Of a stretch of DNA of 64,000 nucleotides, positions 46,431 to 59,276 are shown piece after piece. Origin of the DNA: Parasponia andersonii (Eukaryota > Streptophyta > Magnoliopsida > Rosales > Cannabaceae); NCBI GenBank assembly GCA_002914805.1, contig JXTB01000480.1:210366-274365 (forward strand), given 5' to 3'. Made by a program: the position numbers and the translations under genes. The notes beneath the pieces were generated by a model. That model ran no database searches. It was not told where the DNA came from and was given only the letters and a program-made list of their open reading frames with translations. Numbering within the stretch: position 1 is the first letter of the stretch; each line of letters opens with the position of its first letter.

Positions 46431-49325
46431 GTTTCAATAAAGTAAAATAGAAAGGAACTAAAATAAAATATAACACAAATGCTTTTTACTAAAACTATAG
46501 CCAAAGCTGATCTCCGTACAATTCATAAAATCATAATTTGAGTAGGTATTACACACAATACCGGTACTCTAGAAACCAATCAAATCAAACGGCCACTCTT
46601 TACTTATAATTACAAAAAAATGACCAACTATTGCACTCTCATGGTGGCCAAACTTATAAGAATTAAATCAATGGATCAAAATAAATCATGAGTGCACATA
46701 GTTCTAAAAATTATAGGATACTGCTATAGTTGAGGATAAAAAGAATATATAAAGATATTGAAGGCATATCATAATCTATAATTAGCTAATTTACTTTACC
46801 TGATAATAATGTACATGTGATAAAGATAAAGAAATGAAAAAAGAGTGAAATAAAAACAAATGCAAAATAACTCAGCAACTAAATCATATTGCCCATTTCC
46901 TTGTACTCATTCTCCTTATATCTACACATTAAGTTATACCAATTCAATTAGAATTTCAAGTTATCACCATTATTAAAATCATCTTCTATAAAGCTTCCAC
47001 AACACCAAAGTAAAATACTTTATAGGTACTCTGTTTTTCACAACAATCTAGTAAAATAAAATGTACAACACAAGACATAAAAGATTTATCTCTCTTTTTT
47101 GGTTACATCAGTTCCTTTGACATATTTCGTTTTTTTTTTTTCAAAAAAAAAAATGTATCTTAATACAAATAAACATAATAAAGGTCCTTATGCAATGCGG
47201 AAATTTAGAAGTACTATAAAGATAATGGAGCATCTTATTTGAACAAATACAACCAATTAAAATGAAAGGCATCCTTATATTAATAATGAGAAAAAAAAAA
47301 CTCCAAATTAACATGTCCAAGAATTTACGAGTTATGTAAATCTATCAATGGCAACATTATAAAAGATCAGAACCATAAACACAACAAATTTCATAGATTT
47401 AATAAGTATATTCAACCAAAACGTATCAAATGAAAATCACTCCCATCAATCAACGAATGATTCTCTACCAAGATGACAGTGTGAGTCTTAAGGTCTTCCG
47501 AAGATGACAACGTGGTCCTCCAAAGACGATGACGATAATGGGTTTAACTTAATTCGACATTAACAATGGCAGAGGTTTCTCTCAAAACAACTCATGCGAT
47601 TACAGATTCAATATATTCTATAAGGGTTGTCGATCCAGATCTCATCAGCAATGAAAGGGGAACTAACGAGATCATCGATAATAAAAGCAAAAAAGATGTC
47701 ACTGGTGATGAGAGTGAGATGGTGAGGTTGCCGATGACAAGAGTGAAGAAATAAAATCACACTCCTTAGTTCTGAGCAACGGTAGAGGAGAGATCTGAGC
47801 AAGAGTAGAGGAAGAAGAGAGAAATAAAATTAAGTGGTAGCTTTCAATAAAACACCGTATGATAAATATTAAAAAGTGAGATACCGTATATTTGAGATTT
47901 TTTAAAAAACCTCGTGTAGTCCGTAATTTCCTCTTAGATGAGATTGGATTTGAGGCCCATTCTTTGCTAGTTCTGAGCACAAAAAGAAGACAGGACATAT
48001 GATGCATTGTGTTTTGGACTATATAAGAACGTGGGCCCAGGCTTGTTTGGTTGGACACTGGATAATGGCATCATCATTCAACCATAAGCATTGCTCGAAA
48101 GTGTAAAACCGCATATTCCAATNTCCAAGTCTTTTTTTTTCTTTTTTTTTTTAATAAATACCTATTTGATTTCTTTGTTTTGTTTTTCTTTTCCTGGTTG
48201 CCAGTTTTGACTTGAACATCTTGTCCTAGGATGTGGTATTGGGCTAATCTTTTGCCTGGGCCCAGCAAAGATTGGGAAAAGTTCATAAATACCTGCTTTC
48301 ATAAATCGTATTTTAATAGATACTTGTTTTTTTATTTTATTTTATAAATGTAGACCATAACTGTTTTACATATGAAATGTATAATGTATACCACAGTATA
48401 CATTTCATGTGTTAAATATATATTATGGTCTATATTTTATGAATAAAAATTACACTAAAATCAGCACAAATTTTAAAATGTATACTATATATCAAATTTA
48501 TAATAAAAAATATAAATCGTGGTAAATATTTAAATTATAAATGTATAGCATTCATATTTGTGTACCTCATAGATAAAATTTACATTGTAAATATGGACCG
48601 CTCATATTTTACATACGAAACGTGTACCATAAAAATGGGTATTTTTGAAAGAAAAATTGAAAATCAGTATTTATGAAAATAAGTTTAAAAACAGGTAATA
48701 GGCTTAAATTTCTTGCAAAGATAAGTAGAGAAAAGGACGAGTAGAACTAATTCGGAACAAAATGTCTTTTCTGTGCATCTTTCTATTTGAAAATTACGCC
48801 TTGTATGAGATTTTTTTTAAAAAAAAAAATTGAAAAATATGGTGGGATGTGTTTTTTCTAAATTCGATATGATTTTTATTAGAAAATATAATTTTTTAAA
48901 ACATATTTAGAAAAATATCATTTTTAAAAATAGTAACTAGTAATCAATAATTAGTTTTTAGAAATTGGTAACTAATAATCAAATATATTTATAAATTATA
49001 CATAACTACTAATGGTACTCAGTTTTTAGAAACTAGTAACTAGTAACTATTTTAAAATAGTATTTTTTTCTAAACATTTTTAAAAAGTGATATTTTTCTA
49101 ATAAAAACTATACAAAAATTGGAAAAAAAATCCTTGACCTCCATATTTTTGTAATTCTTTTTAGTTTTTATAGATAATAGTGTTAAGAACTTTTTTTTTC
49201 CTAAAAATGATTTAGGAGTGTGAAAGATGTCTTGACCTAGAATTAAGAGCTTCCTAACCTAAAAAACTCTAAAAAAATGTCCTAAATAATGATTTTTTTC
49301 ATGGTTAAAAAGCTCTTGACTAAGG
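46431..49325. other. Gene-free DNA including a foldback segment
   Basis: No gene recognised. About 47440-47830 is less AT-rich with GA-rich text, but frames on both strands (62-119 codons) are unlike any family I know. At 48372-48408 there is a perfect 12-bp inverted repeat (ATGAAATGTATA / TATACATTTCAT, 13-nt loop) inside a larger loosely inverted stretch (about 48284-48710). One undetermined base at 48123. Confidence 0.45.
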
Positions 49326-49657
49326 CTATGTTTAGTAAAGAGGAAAAAAATTAGAAGGAAAGAAAAAATAGAAAGAAAAAAAAATGTATAGAATAGAAAA
49401 GAAAATGTTTTTCTCTCATAGTTGTTTGGTATGTGAGGAGGAAAGAAAATTAGTTTAATTTAAAATATTATTTTGCCCTTATATTACTATTATTTAAAAG
49501 TAAATATGTAAGGATAGCTTAGTAATTTAACTTACTAATACACTAATAAAATTTTTTCCTTCCTATTTTCTTTTCATTTTTTGTGGTAAACAAATTTATG
49601 TGGGATCTACTATTTTTTTTTCTTTCCTATCCCTTTTTCTTTTTTTATCAAACATAG
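49326..49657. mobile_element. MITE, ~332 bp, imperfect terminal inverted repeats
   Basis: Left end CTATGTTTAGTAAAGAGG... and right end ...TTTTTATCAAACATAG are inverted copies over about 36 bp (both sides continue into GGAAAG / CTTTCC). The flanks TCTTGACTAAGG and GTCAAGA extend the symmetry, so the exact ends and target duplication are uncertain. No ORF. Parts resemble 58850-59000, suggesting a family. hAT-like origin is a guess. Confidence 0.6.
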
Positions 49658-49694
49658 GTCAAGATGTCCTTGAAACTCTTAAAATAGTTTCAAA

Positions 49695-52060
49695 AAATGT
49701 ACAAAAAAGTTATTTTGGCCCAAATTAGTTGTATACATATCATTTTCGTTTACTAACATTCTCTTATTCTCTTGTAAGTAGGGCCATTAGTTTTTTACAT
49801 GACACGACGGTATGACTCGAAAATGATACAGAATAAATATATTTGAGTGACGTATTTAATTTTTGTATTAATTTTAAGTTGACATATGGAACACGATATA
49901 TGAATAGGTAGATTTTGAGTCAACTTACTTAACCTAAAAATGACTAGTGTAACAAATTTAATTAAATTGGTTGTTTTCATGTTAACATGACACAACACAC
50001 ATACGACATATTTATAAATATTTTAATATTTTAAATGTAATTTTAATTAATTATAAACATTTTCACATGTGTTTAGTTGAATTAATAAGTATATAATCGT
50101 ATTAAAATTAAATAATCGTGTCAAATATTAAATAATTGTATAAAGTCAGAATAGACAAAAGTAAAGGAGGTAGTGCCTGGAAGACGAATGGTTATGTTCA
50201 ACTCAGGTCGAGATTGTTCGACTACGATCGAACGGTGACTTAACTCTAGTTGAACTCTGGTCAAAATTTTTATGTTGCCAGTAGAAAGTCGAACAAAAAT
50301 TGAGCAAAGACGTTGTTGAGATCGGGATTGAGATCGAGGTTGGTGACAAGGTGTTGTAGTTTATGATGGTGGCATGAGTAATTTAGGTATATTAGAGAAG
50401 AATATATTTTAGGATCTATTAGGGAATATAGCATCTAAGAAATTTTGATATATATGATATGCTAATGAGGATTAGTTTTGAAAATATTTATGAGTGAGTT
50501 ATGAAAAACTTATTAGATCTCCTAGGTGTAAATTCCTTATTTTTTTTCTTTAACTATATACTCAAGAGTTGTTATAGGTCAAAGTATTCTTGACACTCCT
50601 AAATGTGTCATTTTGAAAAGGGTTTATAACACTACATGTCCCTAAATTCTTTAATTAGTGACTATTTGGTCTCTGAACTAAATACATGGCCAGAAATATC
50701 TTGAACTAAACAATTAGTGACAATAACGTTATTTTAAAAATTAGATGAAAAAAAGTATATAATTTGTGGTTAAATTAAAACTCTCTTCTTTTAGATATGT
50801 AAACAAATTTATAAGATTTGAGAATGCCTTTTATTTTTTCAAAAAAAATCCACAATTTTGATAAAAGGTACCTTATTATTACTAATTGTTTAATTCATGA
50901 TCTTTTCTGATCCTTTATTTAGTTAAGGGACCAGATAGTTACTAAATAAAGAATTCAAGGATCTTTAGTGCTATATACCCTTAAAAAAATCATAGAAAAG
51001 CTATTTTGGCCTAAGTTAGTCCAACTTATATCCTTTTCTCCTTCTACAATTATAAGTTGTCCGATATGTCATGTTTATATAAATATATGTAATTTTTTAA
51101 GCCAAAAAATCGGCAAATATCTCCAACTCAAAAATTATAGTTAAATGATCTAAGTAGATAATTATTAAAAATAAATAATAAAATTACTCTCTTTCAAATC
51201 ATTTCTTTTAATAAATTAGTGTCACTTGATGGCTAAGAAGTTTCTAAGCTATATATAAACATTTTTAATTTTATAGAATTTTAGAAAATTAAATTTTACG
51301 GTCATTTAATATAATATCACCCTTTAGTAGTATATTTATTCATTTTTTTTGTTTTTTTTCCTCTTAATATATCTATTTATGTACTCAATATATTGGGAGC
51401 ATTATCAAATTTGACATTTTTTAAAGCATGTGATGATAAAATAAATAAACTATAAATCATTTATAAAATATGGACTTTCAGTAGATGAAAATTTCAGAAT
51501 TTTAATATTATCCCCAACTCGACTTTGATCGAAAATTTTCGACAAAATCAAAGAAGACAAAAGTGAAGGAGATGACACTAGGAAGACGGCCAACCATATT
51601 TGACTAAATTTTTTTGACTACAGTTAAAAATTTTCAACTGGTGACTTAATCTTGGGATCAAAATTTTTCAACTAGTAGCTCAACCTTAGTCAAAATTCAA
51701 CTATGGCTTAACCTTAGTTTAAATTTTTTGACTAGGTCGAAATTTTTCAAGTATCAGTTGAAAATTAGTTAGAACAATTAGAAAATGCAGCAAAACAAGT
51801 TCGACCACTGTCAAAATTTTTCAACCCAAGTAAAGTGGAGATGCCACTGGGGTTAGGATCAGTGATGGTGACAATGGTAGTAGAAGTAGTTTTGAGTTTG
51901 TCAGAGAAAAATATATTTTATGATTTGGTAGAAAATATGATATCTAAGTAATTTTATACGTATGACATGGCAATGAATGAATTCTAAAAATATTTGTAGA
52001 TGAGTCCTTTTTTTTCATCATGAGAGGCTTAATATACTTGTTAGGTGTAATCTCTCTAAT
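49695..52060. repeat. Direct segmental duplication with a MITE between the copies
   Basis: Copy A (about 49695-50600) and copy B (about 50985-52060) share AAAGxTATTTTGGCCxAAxTTAGT at the left, then GACAAAAGTxAAGGAGxT...GGAAGACG, TCGACTACG/TTGACTACAG..., GAATATATTTTxxGATxTxxTAGxxAATAT and ATCTAAGxAATTTT at the right. The copies have diverged and B contains extra (T)TTCAACT-type repeats at 51600-51840. Confidence 0.55.
50620..50980. mobile_element. MITE, 361 bp, ~115-bp terminal inverted repeats
   Basis: The left arm (50620-50735: GGGTTTATAACACTACATGT...) is the inverse of the right arm (50865-50980: ...TTAGTGCTATATACCC). The arms pair through CCTAAATTCTTTAATTAGTGACTATTTGGTC. An A/T-rich flank (TTGAAAA against TTAAAAA) may be the target duplication. 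No ORF. Confidence 0.75.
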
Positions 52061-54599
52061 ATATTTTCAATATATACTAATTCAACTATAATAACACATC
52101 ATTTTTGTAGTTAGAAATACTAAAATTATAAATGGATCTATTATAACTAAAAAGATAAGTACCAAACTTAAATACTCAATATGCATATATATATATATAT
52201 ATATATTCATAATGACCAGATCAAATATAAAAATCACGTAAAAAATATACCACAACTGAAAAGGTCTACTAAAATCAATATCACAACGTGGTATATATAA
52301 AAATATACCAAGTAAGTAGCTTAATATACTATGAGAAAAAACTAATATACCTATTAATGGTGATTACTTGTTAATAACTTTATACTTATTCTATTGTCAC
52401 TCCTTAGTCTGCTCTTTCCACACTTTGTTTTAATGATTTCTTTTATTACCAAAAGAACCTTAAATAAAATTACTTTTAGGTACAAAATAAATTCTCTAAA
52501 CATATTTTCTTCTAAAATAAAATTTTTTACACACCACTCTAAAAAAAACCCCATAATTATGAATATGATTTATTGGGGAAAAAAGATGTCTGTATTCTTT
52601 GGATTTGAATCAAGAAAACTATTTCTTATTTTGCTTCTCTAGGTTTTCTCATATGAAATTTTTTGGGTTTTTTTCCCCTTTATGTTGATAACACGTGAAC
52701 AAAGATAAAATTAAATTGGGTTTATCTATTCTGAATTTGTTGGAGATCATTGTTGGTGAAGAACATGGTTTTGTTACATTTATTTTTAAATTATATTGTG
52801 ATAGATTTATTTTTCTATTTCTTACAATGTTTTTACTTGAGTTTTTTTATTCCAAATTTTTTCATTTTTAAACTGTTAATGAATCTTGTAAAGAAGAAGA
52901 TGAGTATTGAGTAGATGAGTGGGAAAAGGAAAATAGAAATCCAATTATGAGGGCTATTTTGGAATATACAATAAGTAGTATTTAAAATTAGAAATTTAAA
53001 TGAGAGGTGAACTTAGTTAAAGTGTTGGGAGAGTAAATCTGAGTGTGGCAATGGTGCCACTAAAATAAAAGGGTAAAAAAAGAGAAAAATTAAAATCTCC
53101 TAACTAGCAAATAGATAAGTAATTATAAAAAAACGGTCATTAAGTTATAAAATAGTAAATATAGTCGCTTACTAATACAAATTTGAAAAATGGACATATA
53201 CCATAAATTCTCAAATATTTAGTGTGCATATGTATTTATTGAGCATTAGCCATTAAGATAGGATTTATTCTTATACACTTTTTTTTTTGGAAAGGATTTT
53301 GAAATTACAGTTTGGTATCATGGCGTTGAAGGTCACACAATATGTGGCGATATGTTAGATCAATTGATGCCACGTTAAATCAAAATTAGTTTTAGAGAGA
53401 GAAGCTCTCCTTTCTCTCTAAATCTGAGTCTATTGCTTTCATCTATCAGTAACTATTTCTCCTCTCGCAACTCCTCCTCACTTCCTCCACTAATAGGTAT
53501 CTCCTTTATTGGGGAGAGGAGGAGGAGAGATACTCTTTCTCTCTCTCTCTCTAATATAGATTTTTTCAATTTTTTGTATTTCTAGTTTTATTATCAAATA
53601 ATTCTCTCATTTGGGAAAGTAATCTTCCACATAGATATAGGGTAGTCCTAGTACACCTTGTTCTTGATTTGTGATAATTTATAGGGTTTTTAGTTTTTTC
53701 TATGGTAGTGTATAGTTTAATGTTTGTTATTATTTTCGTCCATCTAGATTTGTATTTATGGTAATTTGTAATAGATACCGTGGTGTGGACTATTTTAGTA
53801 TGTCTTTCACACAGATTTATTCAGATCTAGATAGTGTGTGTAGTAATATTTACCCTTATATAGTTCTTTGATATGAAGCAAGATACACCCACAATAAATG
53901 TAGAATGGAGGATCACAACGAGCTAATAACTGATTCTTAGAGCTATATTAATAATAGTGATCTGTATAAATCTATTTCTCTTGAGTCGATTTTGCTAAAA
54001 TTCTAGTGCATAAATTTGCTCTAAAAACTTTAATAAATTTTTAATAGTTATCTACTTAGTAATCAATAACCCTTCTATAAATATTGTACGCTCTTTTTAT
54101 TTGTAATGAAAGTATTTCCCCATAAAAGAAAAAAATTGAAGTGTGTAAGGTCGGCTCTCTTATCTCAGCTTGGCGAGTGTTGACGAGAATACCTTAAGTC
54201 AATTACTAACTAAATAAAAATATTTAAGGGCATTGGTCTTGGTTAAAAGTCTAAGAAATTACTTTACTGAAGAGTATTTGAATTTGATGGTTATCATATC
54301 GGACCAATACGTTAACACGTAACCTCCCTTGTTTGGATTCAACAAATCAGTGTAGCATTGGATTATGACAACGACAATCTGTAATTCCATTTTGGTACAA
54401 AGAATAAGCCACTTGATTAAAGGGGTCACCAACCCCTATTCACTATTAAAGGATATAGGTAATTGTCGTTATATGGCATTTCCGGAATTCGGTAATTTTT
54501 AAGATAAAAAAGCATCTATATTTTCAGTATTTGTTCTTCTATGATATTTTATTAGAGAGATTGAGTCTCTGGTTTCTGTTTTTATGTCTAACTCTATGA
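52061..54599. other. Gene-free DNA
   Basis: No gene recognised. An (AT)n run lies at about 52178-52207. A TTTGGTATCATGG segment near 53310 recalls an initiator-tRNA primer site of LTR elements, and CT-rich text follows, but no LTR boundaries or coding could be supported. Confidence 0.45.
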
Positions 54600-55110
54600 C
54601 TCTAGATATCTTAATTTTACGAGAGTTTCGGGTCAAAAGTAGGCCTCAAAAGGCACCAATCATTGTTGAAGTTATATAAAGACCAACTCCTCTATCTTAG
54701 GTCAAAGTCAATACTAATGATTCTGTTTATGGCTTATTGGGTCCTTCTGGGTGTTCAGGAGTATTTCAGACACATAGAGGGTTTGTTCGATGATGTTTCT
54801 CTATTCCTTAAAGAATTGGATACGCTTTTGAGACAGAATTGGCAACGATGATTCATGCGATTGATTTATCTTGAAAATATAGATGAAAGCATCTCTGGTT
54901 AGAGAGTGATTCACTTTATGTCGTTTCTTTTCTTTTGGCCTATTCCCTTAAAGTTCATTTCCATTGGAGATCAGCTTGGTGTAGAGCATTGAGGTACATT
55001 GTTAATATTGATTTTGTAGTCACTCATATCTATCGCGAGAGTAATCGTGTAGCTAATTCTTTAGTTTCTCGTACTCCTTTTTTTATTTATTCTACTTAGT
55101 AGTGGTTCGC
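54600..55110 (+). pseudogene. Isolated LINE RNase H domain
   Basis: Decayed plant LINE 3' coding end. In plus frames with several stops and shifts it reads RPQKAPIIVEV, VKVNTNDSVYG, GPSGCSGVFQTHRGFVR, ATMIHAID, ENIxLESDSLYVVSFLLAYS, then KVHFHWRSAW, VTHIYRESNRVANSLVSRT. That order matches the RNase H domain following reverse transcriptase in L1-type elements. The reverse transcriptase is not present to the left. The 62-codon ORF at 54663-54851 is in a different frame and is a shadow. Confidence 0.85.
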
Positions 55111-56766
55111 TTCATTTTTTGTTTACGACAATTATATTGTAAAATGTTTTGCTATTTTTTTTTTTTTTTATCTTGAGAGATTAGATTTATGCTCCTTTGA
55201 ATTAGTGTATCTTTTTCTTTTTTAATTTAATTTCTCTTTTTTAATTTAATTTCTCTCGTTCTATCGAGATTCATTTTAAAAAAAAAATATTGATACAAAC
55301 GTAGTTTAGAGTATTTATAGCAAATGGTTGATTGTCTTATTTATTTATTATTTATTTATTTTTTATAGGTAAATTATAAAATATATCAACTCTCAACGTA
55401 AATTAAATTATGTACTTTATATATGGAGACTTGGTATACCGATTATTTATATGTAAGAACTAAAAAATGGATATTTATTATTATGAAGTGCTGCCAAAAT
55501 CGGCCATTTTATTGAAAACCTCAGTAATTTAGTTCCCAAGGGTGGCTTGAGAGGTTAGTTTAGTTGTGAGAAATGCATACACATTTGAAGTACTGAGACC
55601 ATTATTTTGCATATAATAATTCGCGTGAGTTTTATTATAGGATCTACACCAATCGACAACCTTGATGCGACAATGTTCATAAAGTTCTTTCTCTTTTTTT
55701 TTGAAAAAAAAAAAAAACTGTTCTCTTTTCTCAGGATTACAACATATCATAGAATCAACAAAATAAATTAACTTAATTTTGGATATCTTACTTAATAAAA
55801 ATAACAGATTAGTGTGTGGGCTCGTTCTATTTCCTTCTCTATAGATAAATAAAGCAACATCAGCTACCGCGAGCTTAAAAGAAAAAAAGGAGATTCAAAT
55901 AAATAACTTTACTTTTTTAGTATTTGGTATATATTATTTCATATTTACTTGTGTATTCATTTTGAAGGTGAAATTCTACAATAACAATTCCAAATAACAT
56001 ACTAGAATTCTACAACAACAATTCTGAATAGCATACCATTTAAGATATTATTAACATACCATTCAAGATATTATGTAGATTAAAACTGACAAACAACATC
56101 ATAAACCCCACCAACAACAATAAAATCAAGACAACGACAGCGTGGCTAAAGATAGGACTTTTCATAAACTTGCGTATGTTTATTACAAAACCATTATTAA
56201 TAGTGCTATTATTCTTTCCGTAAGTCTAGCTAGACTCCAGTATACATACCTAACCAATCGATTGTCAAATCTTTTTTTTTTTTTTTAAAATATATACCAT
56301 ATTACTTGTCATTAGCCAATAATAAGACAAGTCAAAACCCATGCAAATTTTCCTAGAAAGTTTAGAACAATAAATTAATGAATTAAATTCTCAGAAGAAA
56401 AAAAACCCATATAAAATTTAATGTATAAAACATCATTGCAATGGTTGTTGGAGTAGGCGTGATATAACCATCAGAAGGAAAATATTGTCGTTTATGTTCC
56501 TCAAACCCCAAAACGACAACCAAAATTCTTAATTTTGTCCCTACAATACTCGGATCTTTGACAGAAACAAAATCCTTTTAATTATTCTCTGTTTTCACAA
56601 AACAAATTGTAACACATTAGTCAAACTTACTATTATTGTTTTAATGTAATTTATATCTCTTAGAAATGAAATATTTATAGTATACTTTGATCATCGAATT
56701 ATTAACACTAAAATTTTCTTTTTCTTCTTCTTCTTCTTCACAAATTTTTAGATATTATCTCTGTGA
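55111..56766. other. Upstream region of LRK10-like exon 1
   Basis: No further gene. T runs and AT-rich text; a pair of related short repeats (CTACAAxAACAATTCxxAATA, ATACCATTxAAGATATTAT) lies at about 55976-56075. Close to the start codon there is a CT-rich leader (56718-56745). A TTGACT-type W-box core in reverse (AGTCAA, 56619-56624) lies 143 bp before the ATG; a single short match is weak evidence. Confidence 0.45.
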
Positions 56767-57628
56767 ATGAATTGCTCTGTTTTTTCCCTGTGTTCCTTTC
56801 TTCTCCTAATCCCAATACTCTTATTAGCTTTAGTCCCAAGCCATGTAAATTGCTTCAAAACCGACGTTCAATTGGGAAGCTGCCAGCCTTTCGATTGCGG
56901 GAAACTCAAAGGAATTTCCTACCCTTTTCGGGGAAATCACCAGCCTGATTCCTGCGGACACCCAGAATTTGTTCTCGACTGCCAATCAGATGATGCCCAC
57001 CTAGTGTTCGACGAAATGTCCCAGAGATTCCGCGTACTCGAACTCGACCAGGCAGCTCGGACTCTCAATCTTGCCATTACGGACTTATCAGATTCGACCT
57101 GTCCTGATAAATTCTCTAACACCAGTCTGGATTCCACACCTTTCCGTTTCACCCCGAAAGATCGAATGGCCGCGTTGTTATACGACTGCGATCAGACCAA
57201 ACATCCCGGGCACACAAGCTTTTCTTGCGCCGGACGTAACTTTTCTCGCTCGGGTTACTTTATGATGGAAGCAGATCTGCGGCATAAGTTTCCGCCTCGG
57301 CTGTCCTGCGGCGTCACTGTTTTGGTTCCGGTTATGGAGAAGGTGGTCGCAAAACTCATGAGTAAAGAAGTCGACGTCGAGGAGGTTCTGGATGAAGGTT
57401 TCGAAGTTTCATGGAGCTCCATAGAGGAAGAGAAATGCCGGGATTGTATTGTTTCGGGTGGAAAGTGTGGACATAATACGACCGTGTATGAGTTCAGGTG
57501 TTTCTGTCCTGATTATAAAGCTTATGCATGGAACTGTAGTAGTAGTACCACTGGAACTACCCAAGATATGGTACCGGCAAGTGATCCTGTTTATCCTGCA
57601 CCGTCTGATGCTGCTGGAGATTCATCAG
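56767..57628 (+). CDS. LRK10-like receptor ectodomain exon (GUB_WAK_bind + WAK_assoc)
   Basis: First coding exon (287 codons plus one base) of an LRK10-like receptor kinase or a related secreted protein. Residues 1-29 are a signal peptide. GUB_WAK_bind (PF13947-type) follows with C39, C44, ISYPF (50-54), CGHPEF (63-68), C72 and C112. WAK_assoc (PF14380-type) ends with GFEVSW (211-216), CRDC (224-227), SGGKCG (230-235) and FRCFC (243-247). N-glycosylation sequons at N118, N158, N237 and N256. The Ser/Thr/Pro-rich end runs into donor TCATCAG|GTACGT (57629), phase 1. Without splicing it would add 17 codons (TYISLL...) and stop. No transmembrane or kinase exon is seen in the next 5.3 kb. Family role: cell-surface signalling, with wall polysaccharide binding proposed for GUB_WAK domains. 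Confidence 0.9.
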
Positions 57629-57953
57629 GTACGTATATCTCTCTTCTTTATCATCTGGTTCGAAATTTTCATATCGAATCCTAGAGTTTATTAGTTCTTT
57701 TTGTTGTTTGGTGTGTCGTAGTAAAATGTGATATTGTATGTTTTTTAGTTATTGCGTAGTAAAATACGGTAGAATACTCAATCCTATACAATACATATTT
57801 TAATTTGGACCAGGGCGTAATAACAATAAAATGTGATCTCTGATTTTGATAACATGATAACGTGACTAATGAAGGCGGGTCTCACACTCCCATTTATGGG
57901 CTCACCCTACAAGTGGGACCCACATTTTGCAAATATGTGGTGATATCACCACT

Positions 57954-58015
57954 AATGATAAATAGTAATGCTGTGTGATAATGATAAATAGTAATGCTGT
58001 GTGATAATGATAAAT
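57954..58015. repeat. 26-bp tandem repeat, 2.4 copies
   Basis: AATGATAAATAGTAATGCTG plus TGTGAT is repeated at 57954-57979 and 57980-58005, then a partial unit to 58015. Confidence 0.85.
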
Positions 58016-58307
58016 GTGACATGTGGTTATGGTAATTGGGAACTTTCTACTACATTGGTATGAACTCTTCTCCCATTACCTACCTAGTAGCACTAATGAT
58101 TTTGATTATGACGGACTGTTTTACCTATGTAATCTATTTTTGAGTGTATTTTTTATTTTTATTTTTGCTTTTTTTAAGCTTACTTTGATGAATCATTTGA
58201 AAGCAAATTTTTATGTAATGAGTTGGCTTTAAAGATGCTTTTTTCACCTTTCTTCTATATATGATTCTTCTGTATAGGATATTTGTTATCGTAATTAGTT
58301 GCTTAGA

Positions 58308-58423
58308 TCATGTTTACTAATTGATAAAGAAAAGAATGATAAAGGGAAAAAGAGAGTAACGAGAGTGAAAAAATGAGTCATTTCTTTTCGGTTTCACTAA
58401 TTATGTGAGGGTTGTATCCCGAA

Positions 58424-58470
<47 letters not shown>

Positions 58471-58546
58471 ATATATATTTGGTAAAACGACGTGATGAAA
58501 AATGAGAACAATCCCTTTCTTTCCCATAAGAGATTAGTAAACGTGA
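58308..58546. mobile_element. MITE, 239 bp, 14-bp terminal inverted repeats
   Basis: Ends TCATGTTTACTAAT and (inverted) TCACGTTTACTAAT differ at one base. A target duplication CTTAG[A/G] flanks it (58302-58307 and 58547-58552). Similarity of the arms continues into purine-rich text (AAAGAAAAG / GGGAAAGAAAGG). A (TA)n/(TGTA)n microsatellite lies in the middle (58425-58478). No ORF. Confidence 0.78.
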
Positions 58547-58849
58547 CTTAGGGTCTAGATTTCTTGGTATTGTTAGCCATGCGTAATGGGCTTAACGGCC
58601 GAGTGGGTTTGAGAGGTACTTAAAAAATGTTATAGCTAAGTGTGAATGGTTTTATTTGTTATTAAATCTACATACTATTAATTATGAAAAACATTAAAGG
58701 ATAAATGTTCTATAAGACTCCACAAAGGCTCATTTATAAATCTTATTTGGAGTCTCCCATCAATTAATTTGTACTACTATGTATCGCATAGCTCATAGCA
58801 TTGGTTATTAGTTATTCATGTACCCTACACCTTCCGCTGTATGTTTTGT

Positions 58850-59105
58850 AGAAAAGAAAGAAAACAAGAGAAGGAAAAAGTAGGATGGATAGAAAATGTG
58901 TAGGATAGAAAATAAAAATATCTTTTTTCTAAAGTTGTTTGTTATAAAAAAAGGAAAAAAATACAATTTATTTTGAAATCACTATTTTATCCCCTCTCTA
59001 TATTTTAAAAATGAGAAATCTTATAAAATATGCTCCATTTGTACTCTATTTATAAGTATATGAGATCCAATAAAACTTCAAAAAATATGACTAAACACCC
59101 TTAAA
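58850..59105. mobile_element. Relative of the 49326 MITE, degraded
   Basis: Purine-rich AAAAGAAAGAAAACAAGAGA..., AGAAAATGTGTAGGATAGAAAA, then TTGTTTGTTATAAAAAAAGG and ATTTTGAAATCACTATTTTA recall the internal part of the element at 49326-49657. No clear ends. Confidence 0.35.
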
Positions 59106-59276
59106 AAGATTTAACTATCCTCAGTATGTTTCAACTTTTATCTATGCTTTAGACCTAGTTTTCTTTCATTTTTTCTTGTTCTTCCATTTTTCTTCTTCTA
59201 TGCTTTCTCTCGATCTTCAACTTTCTTTCAATACTATAATTTTTTGAACAATCAAAGTTAAATCAATGTTATAGAA

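Noticed and set aside
47566-48058. ORFs of 62-119 codons on both strands
   Set aside because: Considered because the segment is less AT-rich, but no splice-consistent model or known motif was found.
53300-54200. Possible LTR relic based on a TTTGGTATCATGG primer-site-like segment
   Set aside because: No paired LTR, boundary or coding evidence was found.
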